From Monoplex corrugatus (Eukaryota; Mollusca; Gastropoda; Littorinimorpha; Ranellidae): a stretch of 64,000 nucleotides of DNA. The position numbers and the translations under genes are program-made. Numbering within the stretch: the first letter of the stretch is position 1; every line of letters starts with the position of its first letter. A model generated the notes under the pieces. The model made no database searches. It was not told the DNA's origin and worked only from the letters and a program-made list of their open reading frames with translations. Location of the stretch: the NCBI GenBank assembly GCA_030674185.1, contig JAPXFY010000031.1:46218507-46282506 (forward strand), read 5' to 3'. Positions 44,085-55,350 of the stretch are shown here, piece after piece.

Positions 44085-46655
44085 TCCTCCACATAGACAC
44101 ACAGAGACGAAACCATCTCCTCCACACAGACAAAACCATCACCTCCACACAGACAAAACCATCACCTCCACACAGACAAAACCATCACCTCCACACAGAC
44201 ACAACCATCACCTCCACACAGACGAAACCATCTCCTCCACACAGACAAAACCATCACCTCCACACAGACAAAACCATCACCTCCACACAGACAAAACCAT
44301 CACCTCCACACAGACAAAACCATCACCTCCACACAGACACACACAGACAAAACCATCACCTCCACACAGACACACACAGACACAACCATCACCTCCACAC
44401 AGACACACACAGACACAACCATCACCTCCACACAGACACAACCATCACCTCCACACAGACACAACCATCACCTCCACACAGACACAACCATCACCTCCAC
44501 ACAGACACAACCATCACCTCCACACAGACACAACCATCACCTCCACACAGACACAACCATCACCTCCACACAGACACAACCATCACCTCCACACAGACAC
44601 ACACAGACACAACCATCACCTCCACACAGACAAAACCATCACCTCCACACAGACACAACCATCACCTCCACACAGACAAAACCATCACCTCCACACAGAC
44701 AAAACCATCACCTCCACACAGACACAACCATCACCTCCACACAGACAAAACCATCACCTCCACACAGACACACACAGACACAACCATCACCTCCACACAG
44801 ACAAAACCATCACCTCCACACAGACACACACAGACACAACCATCACCTCCACACAGACAAAACCATCACCTCCACACAGACACACACAGACAAAAACCAT
44901 CACCTCCACACAGACACAACCATCACCTCCACACAGACACAACCATCACCTCCACACAGACACAACCATCATCTCCACACAGACACACACAGACACAACC
45001 ATCACCTCCACACAGACACCAACCATCACCTCCTACACAGACACACACAGACAAAACCATCACCTCCACACAGACACAACCATCATCTCCACACAGACAC
45101 AACCATCACCTCCACACAGACACAACCATCACCTCCACACAGACAAAACCATCACCTCCACACAGACAAAACCATCACCTCCACACAGACAAAACCATCT
45201 CCTCCACACAGACAAAACCATCACCTCCACACAGACACAACCATCACCTCCACACAGACACAACCATCACCTCCACACAGACAAAACCATCACCTCCACA
45301 CAGACAAAACCATCACCTCCACACAGACAAAACCATCTCCTCCACACAGACAAAACCATCACCTCCACACAGACACAACCATCACCTCCACACAGACACA
45401 ACCATCACCTCCACACAGACACAACCATCACCTCCACACAGACAAAACCATCACCTCCACACAGACACACACAGACACAACCATCACCTCCACACAGACA
45501 CCCCACAGACAAAACCATCACCTCCACACAGACACACACAGACAAAACCATCACCTCCACACAGACAAACCATCACCTCCACACAGACAAAACCATCACC
45601 TCCACACAGACACACACAGACAAAACCATCACCTCCACACAGACAAAACCATCACCTCCACACAGACACACACAGACAAAACCATCACCTCCACACAGAC
45701 AAAACCATCACCTCCACACAGACACACACAGACAAAACCATCACCTCCACACAGACACACACAGACAAAACCATCACCTCCACACAGACAAAACCATCAC
45801 CTCACGACACACAAGACAAAACCATCACTCACACAGACACAAACCATCACCTCCACACAGACAAACCATCACCTCCACACAGACAAAACCATCACCTCCA
45901 CACAGACAAAACCATCACCTCCACACAGACAAAACCATCACCTCCACACAGACAAAACCATCACCTCCACACAGACAAAACCATCACCTCCACACAGACA
46001 AAACCATCACCTCCACACAGACAAAACCATCACCTCCACACAGACACAACCATCACCTCCACACAGACAAAACCATCACCTCCACACAGACACAACCATC
46101 ACCTCCACACAGACAAAACCATCACCTCCACACAGACAAAACCATCACCTCCACACAGACAAAACCATCACCTCCACACAGACACAACCATCACCTCCAC
46201 ACAGACAAAACCATCACCTCCACACAGACACACACAGACAAAACCATCACCTCCACACAGACACACACAGACAAAACCATCACCTCCACACAGACACACA
46301 CAGACAAAACCATCACCTCCACACAGACAAAACCATCACCTCCACACAGACACAACCATCACCTCCACACAGACACACACAGACAAAACCATCACCTCCA
46401 CACAAACAAAACCATCACCTCCACACAGACACACACAGACAAAACCATCACCTCCACACAGACACACACAGACAAAACCATCACCTCCACACAGACACAC
46501 ACAGACAAAACCATCACCTCCACACAGACACACACAGACAAAACCATCACCTCCACACAGACACACACAGACAAAACCATCACCTCCACACAAACAAAAC
46601 CATCACCTCCACACAGACACACACAGACAAAACCATCACCTCCACACAGACACAA
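44085..46655. repeat. 23/33-bp minisatellite array
   Basis: Roughly 100 units of AAAACCATCACCTCCACACA plus GAC, with an optional ACACACAGAC decamer that lengthens some units. C and A alternate at one position (ACAACC or AAAACC). No TAA/TAG/TGA arises on the plus strand, so an 898-codon frame spans the array. It is a Pro/His/Thr echo with compensating frame changes and is not credible as a protein gene. Confidence 0.97.
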
Positions 46656-46699
46656 TGTTTCACGGTTCAACAGATTCTTCAACTACCCTCAAACAAGAC

Positions 46700-47165
46700 A
46701 TGGAAGACAACATTAAATAAACATCTAACAGAATCAATGTATAACACTAGGCAAAACACGAAATAAACAAACATCTAACAGAATCAATGTATAACACTAG
46801 GCAAAACACGAAATAAACAAACATCTAACAGAATCAATGTATAACACTAGGCAAAACACGAAATAAACAAACATCTAACAGAATCAATGTATAACACTAG
46901 GCAAAACGCGAAATAAACAAACATCTAACAGAATCAATGTATAACATTAAGCAAAACACGAAATAAACATCTAACAGAATCAATGTATAACATTAAGCAA
47001 AACACGAAATAAACATCTAACAGAATCAATGTATAACATTAAGCAAAACACGAAATAAAACATCTAACAGAATCAATGTATAACATTAAGCAAAACACGA
47101 AACAAACATCTAACAGAATCAATGTATAGCATTAAGCAAAACAACAAATAAACCAACATGTAACA
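46700..47165. repeat. 50/46-bp minisatellite array
   Basis: Nine or ten units of AAACATCTAACAGAATCAAT plus GTATAACACTAGGCAAAACA. The left five are 50 bp (ACTAGG, AAATAAACAAAC). The right units are 46-47 bp (ATTAAG, AAATAAAC). Confidence 0.95.
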
Positions 47166-47246
47166 GTATCAATGTATAACATCAGGCAGAAAGAATTTTA
47201 TAAACTGTCCAACAGAAACAAGTACATTTGAAAATGTCTTTGCGAT

Positions 47247-47796
47247 CATCATCATCATCAAGGTGACCTGCCGCATGGCGTTGGCGATCATGGACCTCCA
47301 TCTGTATCTCTCGTTGCCCCAGCATCTTCCCCACCCTCCTCGTCCCCAGCCAGTCTGCAAGTCCGTCCAGCATTTTCTCCCTGGGTCTACCCGGTGCTCT
47401 CTTTCCCTCCAACTTTCCCGTTGTGACTAGGTGCTCCAAATCCCCCTTCCTCAAAAAATGGCCTATAAATGTTGCCTGTCTTTTCCTAATCTTCTTTATG
47501 AGTGATCTACTTGTGTCTGCCTCCATCAAGACTGTCTCATTTGTTTTCTTTGCTGTCCATGGAATTCTCAACATTCTTCTTAGAAACCACATCTCGGCTG
47601 CCTCAATCTTGCTCTGGCTTTGCTTGCTGACTGTCCACGCCTCACATCCGTATAACAGTATTGGTTCTATATAACATTCAAGGACTCTCTTTCTGATGTT
47701 AATTGATAGACATTTGTTGGTAAGAATGCTTGTCATCTTCTTGAATGCTGTTTTGGCTTGGCCGATTCTGCTGGCTATTTCCCAAGTGCATCTGCC
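47247..47796 (-). pseudogene. LINE 3' end, 5'-truncated copy c (best preserved)
   Basis: On the minus strand an open frame of more than 180 codons encodes the end of a non-LTR retrotransposon polyprotein. It includes SRIGQAKTAF, CYIEPILLYGCEAWT (end of the reverse-transcriptase/thumb region), MWFLRRMLRIPWTAKKTNE, LIKKIRKRQATFIGHFLRKG, LEHLVTTGKLEGKRAPGRPR, and finally the Asp codons of a (GAT)n tail. It is flanked by 11-bp duplications GTCTTTGCGAT (47236-47246 and 47797-47807). Catalytic RT motifs are absent because of 5' truncation. The clade looks CR1/Jockey-like, by memory only. Confidence 0.9.
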
Positions 47797-47807
47797 GTCT
47801 TTGCGAT

Positions 47808-48062
47808 AGGAAACGCAAATGTTCAGAAAATGGATGATCAATTTTAGACAAGTTGATATTTTGTACTAGTCTGAACTTTTTTCCTGTCCAGAAATATAGT
47901 CACACAATGAGAGCATTTAATCAATGGCAGATATTTCTGTGGAAACATCTACTGTCCAGCATCATGGAATTTAGCACATTCGAAAATAAAATGACAGTCA
48001 TTGCCTAACGCACTGTCTTCACAAAACAATGCCTTTTCTACTTTTTTGCTTCTAGCAGTACG
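47808..48062. other. Spacer, no gene seen
   Basis: AT-rich unique sequence. Confidence 0.35.
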
Positions 48063-48063
48063 T

Positions 48064-48128
<65 letters not shown>

Positions 48129-48186
48129 ACACACACACACACACACAACACACACACGATACACACACACACACACGCACACACAC

Positions 48187-48218
<32 letters not shown>

Positions 48219-48254
48219 ACACACACACACACCACACACACACACACGCACGCA
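48063..48254. repeat. (CA)n microsatellite
   Basis: About 190 bases of CA with single-base breaks. Confidence 0.97.
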
Positions 48255-48547
48255 GTGGAGGGGGCCCGGGGGTGGGGTTTCAGGTCAGTTTGTCCAGTAG
48301 CCCAGTGAGACTTCAAACCCTGATCACAACAGCCTTCACCACAATGACAAAGTACTCAGTCTCCTTTGTCTGCCCCTTCCTTCCCCTAAACTGCCTGGGT
48401 CCCTGGAGTAGAAGAGTTCAACTTTCAGACAGAAAGCTACACATCACACCAAGTCCATGCTGTCCGGTCTCTTGCCAAACTTTGGGCTCAGACTGATTGT
48501 GACTGACAGGGATTAGCTCCCTTGTGCCCATACAGTGGATGAGGGAC
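48255..48547. other. Spacer, no gene seen
   Basis: Unique sequence between a CA tract and a TTAA element. Nothing recognised. Confidence 0.35.
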
Positions 48548-48739
48548 TTAACTGTTTGACTCCCGCACCCTACCCACCAACTGTAAAAACTTAACCCTTT
48601 GACTTCCTTGCCCTATCCACCAGCTTCCAGCAGGAGGCTGGTGGATAAGGTGAGAGAGTCAAAGGGTTAAGTTTTTGCTTTGCTATCATGGTTGACAATG
48701 CAGGATGCTGGTGGACAGGGTGAGGAGTCAAAGAATTAA
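48548..48739. mobile_element. TTAA fold-back element, copy 2 (nested stems)
   Basis: The outer pair starts TTAACTGTTTGACTCCC (48548) and ends GGAGTCAAAGAATTAA (48724-48739). The inner, nearly perfect pair starts TTAACCCTTTGACTTCC (48591) and ends GAGTCAAAGGGTTAA (48656-48670), with CCTATCCACCAGCTTCC and its complement meeting around a five-base loop. TTAA at every end and non-coding interior suggest a piggyBac-type fold-back MITE. Confidence 0.75.
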
Positions 48740-48775
48740 AGAAAAGAAGAAGAGGAGGGGGAGAGTGATAAGTAT

Positions 48776-48778
48776 ATA

Positions 48779-48853
<75 letters not shown>

Positions 48854-48937
48854 TGTGTGTGTGTGTGTGTGTTTGTATGTGTGAGTGAGAGAGAGAGAGA
48901 GAGAATACGAATACGAATACGAATACGAATACGAAAT
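48776..48937. repeat. (GT)n, (GA)n and (GAATAC)n cluster
   Basis: GT run to about 48886, GA run 48888-48904, then five GAATAC hexamers (48904-48936). Confidence 0.95.
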
Positions 48938-49404
48938 GTTTTGATGTGTTAGGCCTCTAAGCCCATTCACACAGGACACATGGAGGATGGAGTGTGACAT
49001 GAAACAACCAATGGAAAATAACATTAACAACAAATCACTCAATACTTCTTCGTCACGTGGAAATCCCGACCACAGTAACGAACAGTTCAATGTTATGTGA
49101 CAGGATGCTGACTGAAGCACATTAATGCTTGTTTACACCCCGCCTTCGCCCACAGAGGGTCTAACCAATATACAAGCACACTCACAAAGAAAGGATGTTC
49201 ATACAGATGAACTGTAATAGCTTAAACATCATATAAGATAAAATCTTAATAAAACAGCATTGTGTAAAAGAGAGGTAGGTTCGTTACGTTCCATTCTTTT
49301 TGTTGTTGTTGTTGTTGTTGTAAGACTTTAGACACATTATTTCTCAAGGTTGGTAGCATTAGATCCATCTGGGCCTGTCTTACAGCTAGTCGTCCAGAAA
49401 ATAC
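48938..49404. other. Spacer, no gene seen
   Basis: Unique sequence with a (GTT)n run at about 49300-49322. Confidence 0.4.
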
Positions 49405-49925
49405 TGAGAGAGAGAGAGAGAAGAGAGGGGGAGAGAGAGTGGAGTGGAGAAAGGGGGAGAGAGTTTGAGAGAGAAAGAGGGGGGAGAGAGCGGAGAGAGA
49501 GAGGAGAGTGGAGAAAGGGGGAGAGAGAAAGAGACAGAGAGAGAGAGAGAGAGGAGAGGGGAGAGAGAGCGGAGAGAGGAGAGGGAGAGAGAGAGAGCGG
49601 AGAGAGAGAGAGGAGAGTGGAGAAAGGGAGAGAGAGAAAGAGAGTGAGAGAGAGAGACAGAAAGAGAGAGAGAAGAGAGGGGGGGAGAGAAAGAGCGGAG
49701 AGAGAGAGGAGAGTGGAGAAAGGGGGAGAGAGAGAGAGAGAGCGGAGAGAGAGAGGAGAGTGGAGAAAGAGAGAGAGGGGGAGACAGAAAGAGAGAGAGA
49801 GAGAAAGAGAGAGAGAGAAAAGGAGCGGGAGAGAGAGGAGAGAGAGAGAGAGAGAGACAGATAGACAGGCAGAGACAGAGAGAGAGACAGAGATAGAGAG
49901 AGAGAGACAGACAGACAGACAAGAA
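49405..49925. repeat. Polypurine GA/GGGA minisatellite
   Basis: About 520 bases almost entirely purine, with a loose 50-60 bp unit containing GTGGAGAAAGGGGGAGAG. Six long overlapping frames on both strands are artefacts. Confidence 0.95.
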
Positions 49926-50299
49926 AGGGTGAGGGGTGTTTGCTGATGGTAAGTGACAGGAATGATGTAAAGGAGGAAAGAGTTTGGCACTTCAAGACAG
50001 AAGCATACATAAAAAAACAGCAAGCTGATTTGTACATTTACCATAAAACAGCCAAGCACCAAACACGAAAACAGTAACACCAATTCCCCAGTTACAGCTC
50101 CAGCACACGGCCTGATCACGTATCATTCAACGAACACCGCCACCAGCACTATCATCAACAACTACTTAATTACGCCTTTAAAACTTCATCTTGGTTGAAA
50201 TCCCCAACTTCTTCCTAATCCCCTGGTCATGTGAACACGGACGGCTCATCAAACAAACCCCCGTCATAAATCAATATATATCTCCATCAAGCTGTCCCT
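49926..50299. other. Unique spacer, downstream flank of the candidate exon
   Basis: No repeat or exon recognised. On the minus strand this lies 3' of the putative polyadenylation signal at 50300-50305. Confidence 0.35.
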
Positions 50300-50305
50300 T
50301 TTATT
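50300..50305 (-). terminator. Polyadenylation signal AATAAA
   Basis: Located about 55 bases 3' of the stop codon of the candidate terminal exon, on the same strand. Alone it would be weak evidence. Confidence 0.35.
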
Positions 50306-50357
50306 CTGTGGGTCGGAGGTGCAGTGAGTGCCAGGGAAAAATGAATCACCCTTCAGC

Positions 50358-50454
50358 CTAATCCTCTTCAACAGCGCGATCAATTCTCTGTATGCTTGCT
50401 TCTTCATGTTCAACACCCAACAGGGACAACAGGTCCTTGACCGTGCTGATGGTT
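50358..50454 (-). CDS. Candidate C-terminal exon of an unidentified protein
   Basis: On the minus strand a long pyrimidine-rich run (50460-50530) ends in CTCCAAG, followed by 31 codons and TAG at 50358-50360. The peptide starts TISTVKDLLSLLGVEHEE and ends acidic (RAVEED). It is amphipathic with Leu and Glu/Asp patterning, of normal composition and unlike the surrounding repeats. An AATAAA follows 55 bases later. No partner exon was found upstream on the minus strand (towards 64 kb), where the region is filled by LINE and SINE insertions. The protein family is unknown. It could also be a chance frame. Confidence 0.4.
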
Positions 50455-50625
50455 CTTGGAGAGGCACAGAACAGGATCAAGTGAGGGGAGGACAATAAGA
50501 AATGACAAAAGGAAAAAGAAACCCCGGCACTACTCCATGTATTCTTCACCTACGGACTGAAGTGTGTATCATAAATGAAATGTCCGAGAAGTTTTTGCTG
50601 TGATTTCATGCAGTACACGTTGATC

Positions 50626-51095
50626 TGCCTATCAATTAACATCAGGAAGAGAGTTCTTGAATGTTATATAGAACCAATACTGTTGTACGGATGCGAGGCG
50701 TGGACAGTCAACAAACAAAGCCAGAACAAGATTGAGGCAGCCGAGATGTGGTTTCTAAGAAGAATGTTGAGGGTTCCATGGACGGCAAAGAAAACAAACG
50801 AGACAGTCTTGATGGAGGCAGACACAAGTAGATCACTCATAAGGAAGATTAGGAAAAGACAGGCAACATTTATAGGCCATTTTATGAGGAAGGGGGATTT
50901 GGAGCACCTGGTCACAACGGGAAAGCTGGAGGGAAAGAGAGCACCGGGTAGACCCAGAGAGAAAATGCTGGACGGACTTGCAGAGTGGCTGGGGACGGGG
51001 AGGGTGGGGGAGATGCTAGGTGCAAAGAGAGATAGAGACAGATGGAAGTCCATGATCGCCAACGCCATGCGGCAGGGCACCTGATGCTGATGATG
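50626..51095 (+). pseudogene. LINE 3' end, 5'-truncated copy d
   Basis: The open frame encodes the same tail as copy c: LSINIRKRVLECYIEPILLYG, MWFLRRMLRVPWTAKKTNE, RKIRKRQATFIGHFMRKG, LEHLVTTGKLEGKRAPGRPR, LAEWLGTGRVGEMLG and ANAMRQGT, then TGATGCTGATGATG. Near-identical flanks ACACGTTGATC (50615-50625) and ACACGCTGATC (51096-51106) are target duplications. The good preservation over about 155 codons implies a young insertion. Confidence 0.9.
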
Positions 51096-51109
51096 ACACG
51101 CTGATCAGT

Positions 51110-51320
51110 GTAGAAACGGTACAGCCACATAACCAGGCACATGGCATCCCCATCACCATCCTCCAGGCAACACTTCAGGGGGAACGGGAAAAGGGGAAGA
51201 CAAAGAAAAAGATGGGCAGACATCGATGAATGGACTGGAAGGAGCCAAGGAGCCTTGCCCAAACCCAGGCACTGGCAAACGACCGTGACAGACGGGGGCT
51301 TACGGTACGCCTACGACGCT
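51110..51320 (+). pseudogene. Fragment of a second LINE lineage (polyprotein C-terminus)
   Basis: The frame gives ILQATLQG, GRQRKRWADIDEWTG and a following Arg/Trp-rich segment. The pattern G-R-RKRW-D-I-EWTG is typical of the extreme C-terminus of another type of LINE polyprotein in invertebrates. It is short, frame-shifted, and different in sequence from copies a-e. Confidence 0.6.
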
Positions 51321-51364
51321 GGAAGGTTATGTGGAAGTCGCAAACCGTAAGCCATGCTCCTATA

Positions 51365-51568
51365 TGATACTGCAAATACGAGAATTTGCAAAGACTTCAG
51401 ACTAACAACCACACAGAGAAAAGGCTGATACTGCAAATACGAGAATTTGCAAAGACTTCAGACTAACAACCACACAGAGAAAAGGCTGATACTGGAAATA
51501 CGAGAATTTTCAAAGACTTAAGACTAACAACCACAAACAGAAAACGTTGATACTGGAAATACGAGTAT
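51365..51568. repeat. 61-bp tandem repeat, about 3.3 copies, interrupted by a LINE
   Basis: The unit is GATACTGCAAATACGAGAAT plus TTGCAAAGACTTCAGACTAA and CAACCACACAGAGAAAAGGCT-like sequence. The fourth copy is broken by the LINE at 51581-51844 and resumes at 51857. Confidence 0.9.
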
Positions 51569-51580
51569 TTGCAAAGACTT

Positions 51581-51844
51581 CATCATCATCAGGTGCCCTG
51601 CCACATGGCTTGGCGATCATGGACTTCCATCTGCCTCTTTCTCTCGTTGCCCCTAGCATTTCCCCCACCCTCCTCGTCCCCAGCCACTCTGCAAGTCCGT
51701 CCAGCATTTTCTCTCTGGGTCTACCTGGTGCTCTCTTTCCCTCCAGCTTTCCCGTTGTTACCAGGTGCTCCAAATCCGCCTTCCTCATAAAATGGCCTAT
51801 AAATGTTGCTTGTCTTTTCCTAATCTTCCTTATGAGTGATCTGC
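51581..51844 (-). pseudogene. LINE 3' end, 5'-truncated copy e
   Basis: On the minus strand it encodes part of the same tail (RKIRKRQATFIGHFMRKADL, LEHLVTTGKLEGKRAPGRPR, LAEWLGTRRVGEMLG), ending in (GAT)n. A perfect 12-bp target duplication TTGCAAAGACTT lies at 51569-51580 and 51845-51856. The insertion is exactly 264 bp and sits inside a tandem-repeat unit, so it post-dates that array. Confidence 0.93.
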
Positions 51845-51884
51845 TTGCAAAGACTTAAGACTACCAAAAACACAGAAAAGGTTA

Positions 51885-52175
51885 ATCACCGTGGTATAGT
51901 GATTAGTGCAATGGACTAACAATTGGAAGGCTGTGTGTTCCAATCTCACCAGCCCTGTCAAAATCATTTTTCACTTCCAAATGCCTCCTACCTGGATCTG
52001 ACTGTGCCACACAGGCCAGTCTCATCCTCGTAGCGGATGCATCCTTGGAGGTGTTTTTTGAATTTCCAGACTGACACCTCAGGTGCCTGTATGTCCTGGG
52101 CCTGATTGATGCCAGGATGTAGTGTGAAAGTAAGCGTGGAGTACAGCCCTGTCATGCAGTCTCTGTACAGAGACA
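51885..52175 (+). mobile_element. SINE-C, tRNA-derived
   Basis: The head contains GTGGTATAGTGATTAG (A-box region, 51891-51906) and GTGTTCCAATCTCACC (B-box region, 51935-51950). The body continues through CATCCTTGGAGGTG, CAGACTGACACCTCAGG, GATTGATGCCAGGATG and GGAGTACAGCCCTGTCATGC. The 3' half recurs at 13370-13600 on the minus strand. Ends and target duplications are not clear, and the right end runs into GA repeat. Confidence 0.7.
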
Positions 52176-52420
52176 CTGAGAGGGAGAGAGAGAGGGGGGG
52201 AGAGAGAGGGAGGGAGGGAGGGAGAGAGAGAGAGCTGTATCCGGAAAAGTCAGAGATCCCTGGACACGAGATGTATTTTCCTGTCCTCACGATCATGCAG
52301 GCGTCACGTCACAGCACGTAGACGATTCGAGTCACCCCCCCCCCCCCACACACACACACCATGCCATCCTTGATATCAAAATCCATAATCCACTATATGT
52401 GCTTACATGTTCAGGTGACC
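52176..52420. other. GA tract and spacer
   Basis: GAGAGG repeat at 52176-52234 and a C run with CACACA at 52336-52362. No gene seen. Confidence 0.5.
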
Positions 52421-52449
52421 ACACCGCCCGGAAGGGCTTTCCTTCCTTC

Positions 52450-52745
52450 CTTCTGCCCGCTTTTCTACCTGACTGGTGGAAGGAAGAAGACAGGCCCGTC
52501 AATGGCTGTCCTCCCTCGAGACCAGCTCCTGTCTGCCGTTGCCTTGACAACGGATGTAATCCCCTCCTCCAACTGCCAACAAGACGAAGACGCAGTGACG
52601 GGGCCTGTCGTCTGCTGATCGGTCTCCTGAACATGGGAGTAGTCTGCCCCTGAGCTGACAAGAGAACTCCCTGTCTCTCTGCTTTGGATAAGAGTCACAA
52701 GTCTGGGTGATTGCGTGAGCAGTGGAACTGACCATCTTATAGACT
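52450..52745 (+). repeat. Dispersed family G copy 1
   Basis: Shares GTTGCCTTGACAACGGAT, AGTGACGGGGCCTGTCGTCT, GCTGATCGGTCT and a GTGAGCAGTGGAACTGACC-like 3' part with 56080-56345. Frames of about 80-150 codons on both strands are not conserved between the two copies. Confidence 0.7.
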
Positions 52746-52953
52746 TTTGTCGTTGTTGTTGTTGTTTTGTTGTTGTTGTTAGGGTGGGGGTGGGGGTGGG
52801 GGGGGGGAGGAGTCGAAGAAAAAGAGGGTGGATTACTAGCGATATTTCAGGGACAGAGTAATTAATGTGTTTATACGTTGTGTGTGGGGCATGCAGTGGA
52901 ACCAGATGCAATACACATGGTATTATTGATATTATGAGGTTCGCGTGCGAAAA

Positions 52954-52954
<1 letters not shown>
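52746..52954. other. Spacer with (GTT)n and G-rich run
   Basis: GTTGTTGTT at 52752-52780 and GGGGTGGGGG at 52785-52808. No gene seen. Confidence 0.5.
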
Positions 52955-53034
<80 letters not shown>

Positions 53035-53084
53035 ATGTGTGTGAGTGTGTGTATGTGTGTGTGTGTGGTGTTGTCTGTGTGTGG

Positions 53085-53144
<60 letters not shown>

Positions 53145-53163
53145 TGTGTTTATATGTATGCGC

Positions 53164-53194
<31 letters not shown>

Positions 53195-53249
53195 TGTGAG
53201 TGTGTGGGTATGTGTGTGTATGTATGAGTGTTGTGTGTGTGTGTGTGAT

Positions 53250-53287
<38 letters not shown>

Positions 53288-53367
53288 GTGTGTGTGTGCG
53301 TGTGGGGTGTGTGGGGGGTGTGGGGGTGTGTTTGTGTGTAAGTGTTGTGTGCGTGTATGTGTGATCA

Positions 53368-53399
<32 letters not shown>

Positions 53400-53506
53400 T
53401 GTGTGTGTGATCATGTGTATGTGTGTGTGTGTCGTGTGTGATCATGTGTATGTGTGTGTGTTTGTGTGTGTGTGTGCATGTGTAATCATATGTGTGCATG
53501 TGTAAT

Positions 53507-53576
<70 letters not shown>

Positions 53577-53600
53577 TGTGTGTGTTTTGCAGACGTGTGT
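52955..53600. repeat. (GT)n microsatellite with a CG-alternating patch
   Basis: About 640 bases of GT with breaks such as GTATGTG and GTGATCATGTGT. A (CG)n patch of about 18 bases (53160-53178) is embedded. All Cys-Val and His-Thr frames are artefacts. Confidence 0.96.
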
Positions 53601-53792
53601 GAATAATCCCCTACACTATATTTCATGGAAAGAGAGAGAGTGTGTGTCAATATTACTTTGTGGCTATTTCTAGGATACAGGCAAATCCTGACTGATACCA
53701 ATGACGAACACATCGGTCTCTTCACAAATGGGAGTTTGAGCGGACACGATACCTTAATTCTGTTCACAGGAGAATGCACTCCACTTATCCTT
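53601..53792. other. Spacer, no gene seen
   Basis: Unique sequence. The nearby 69-codon frame runs into the GA array. Confidence 0.35.
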
Positions 53793-53834
<42 letters not shown>

Positions 53835-54255
53835 GAGACAGACAGACATGGAGAGAGGGGGGAGATACAGAGAGAGAGACAGACAGACAGACATGGAGAG
53901 AGGGGGGAGATACAGAGAGAGAGACAGACAGACAGACAGATATGGAGAGAGAGGGGGAGATACAGAGAGAGAGACAGACAGACCTGGAGAGAGGGGGGAG
54001 ATACACAGAGACAGACAGACAGACAGACACAGAGAGAGAGGGGGGGAGATACAGAGAGAGAGAGAGAGAGACAGACAGACATGGAGAGAGAGGGGGGAGA
54101 TACAGAGAGAGAGAGAGAAAGAGAGAGACAGACATGGAGAGAGAGGGGGGAGATACAGAGAGAGAGAGAGACAGACAGACAGACCTGGAGAGACAGGGGG
54201 AGATACAGAGAGAGACAGAGACAGACAGACATGGAGAGAGAGAGGGGGGAGATAC

Positions 54256-54292
<37 letters not shown>

Positions 54293-54940
54293 TGGAGAGA
54301 GAGAGGGGGGAGATACACAGAGAGAGAGAGAGACAGACAGACAGACATGGAGAGAGAGAGGGGGGAGATACACAGAGAGAGAGACAGACAGACATGGAGA
54401 GAGAGAGGGGGGAGATACAGAGAGAGACAGACAGACATGGAGAGAGAGAGGGGGGAGATACAGAGAGAGAGAGACAGACAGACATGGGAGAGAGAGGGGG
54501 GAGATACAGAGAGAGAGAGAGAGAGAGAGACATGGAGAGAGAGAGGGGGGAGATACAGAGAGACAGACAGACAGACATGGAGAGAGAGAGGGGGGAGATA
54601 CAGAGAGAGAGAGACAGACAGACATGGAGAGAGAGGGGGAGATACAGAGAGAGAGAGACAGACAGACATGGAGAGAGAGAGGGGGGAGATACAGAGAGAG
54701 AGAGACAGACAGGACACTGGAGAGAGAGAGGGGGGAGATACAGAGAGAGAGAGACAGACAGACATGGAGAGAGAGAGGGGGGAGATACAGAGAGAGACAG
54801 ACAGACATGGAGAGAGAGAGGGGGGAGATACAGAGAGAGAGAGAGACAGACAGACAGACATGGAGAGAGAGAGGGGGGGAGATACAGAGAGAGAGACAGA
54901 GACAGACAGACATGGAGAGAGAAAGAGGGGGGAGATACAC

Positions 54941-54971
<31 letters not shown>

Positions 54972-55049
54972 TGGAGAGAGAAAGAGGGGGGAGATACACA
55001 GAGACAGACAGACAGACAGACATGGAGAGAGAGAGAGGGGGGGAGATAC

Positions 55050-55080
<31 letters not shown>

Positions 55081-55350
55081 TGGAGAGAGAGGGGGGGAGA
55101 TACACAGAGAGACAGACAGACAGACATGGAGAGAGAGAGGGGGGGAGATGCACAGACAGAGGCACAGAGATGAGAGAGAGAGAGAGGAGACAGACAGGCA
55201 GACAGAGACAGACAGAAACAGAGACAGGGAGGGAGTGAGAGACAGAGACACGGAGAGACAGAGACAGAGAGAGAGACAGTGGGAGAGGGAGAGACAGAGA
55301 GAGACAGGGACACAGAGAGAGAACAGTGGGAGAGGGAGAGAGACTGACAG
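53793..55350. repeat. Polypurine minisatellite of about 50 bp units, 1.5 kb
   Basis: About 28 units of GACAGACATGGAGAGAGAGA plus GGGGGGAGATACAGAGAGAG. The plus strand is nearly all purine except the C and T of ACAGACATGG and GATACA. Frames of 380-590 codons exist in all three plus frames and of about 550 in two minus frames, which itself shows they are non-coding. CTGGAG variants (53983, 54185, 54718) replace ATGGAG. Confidence 0.96.

Noticed and set aside
44024..46720. 898-codon Pro/His/Thr frame
   Set aside because: Low-complexity 23-bp repeat whose composition cannot form plus-strand stops. The reading register slips through units without selection.
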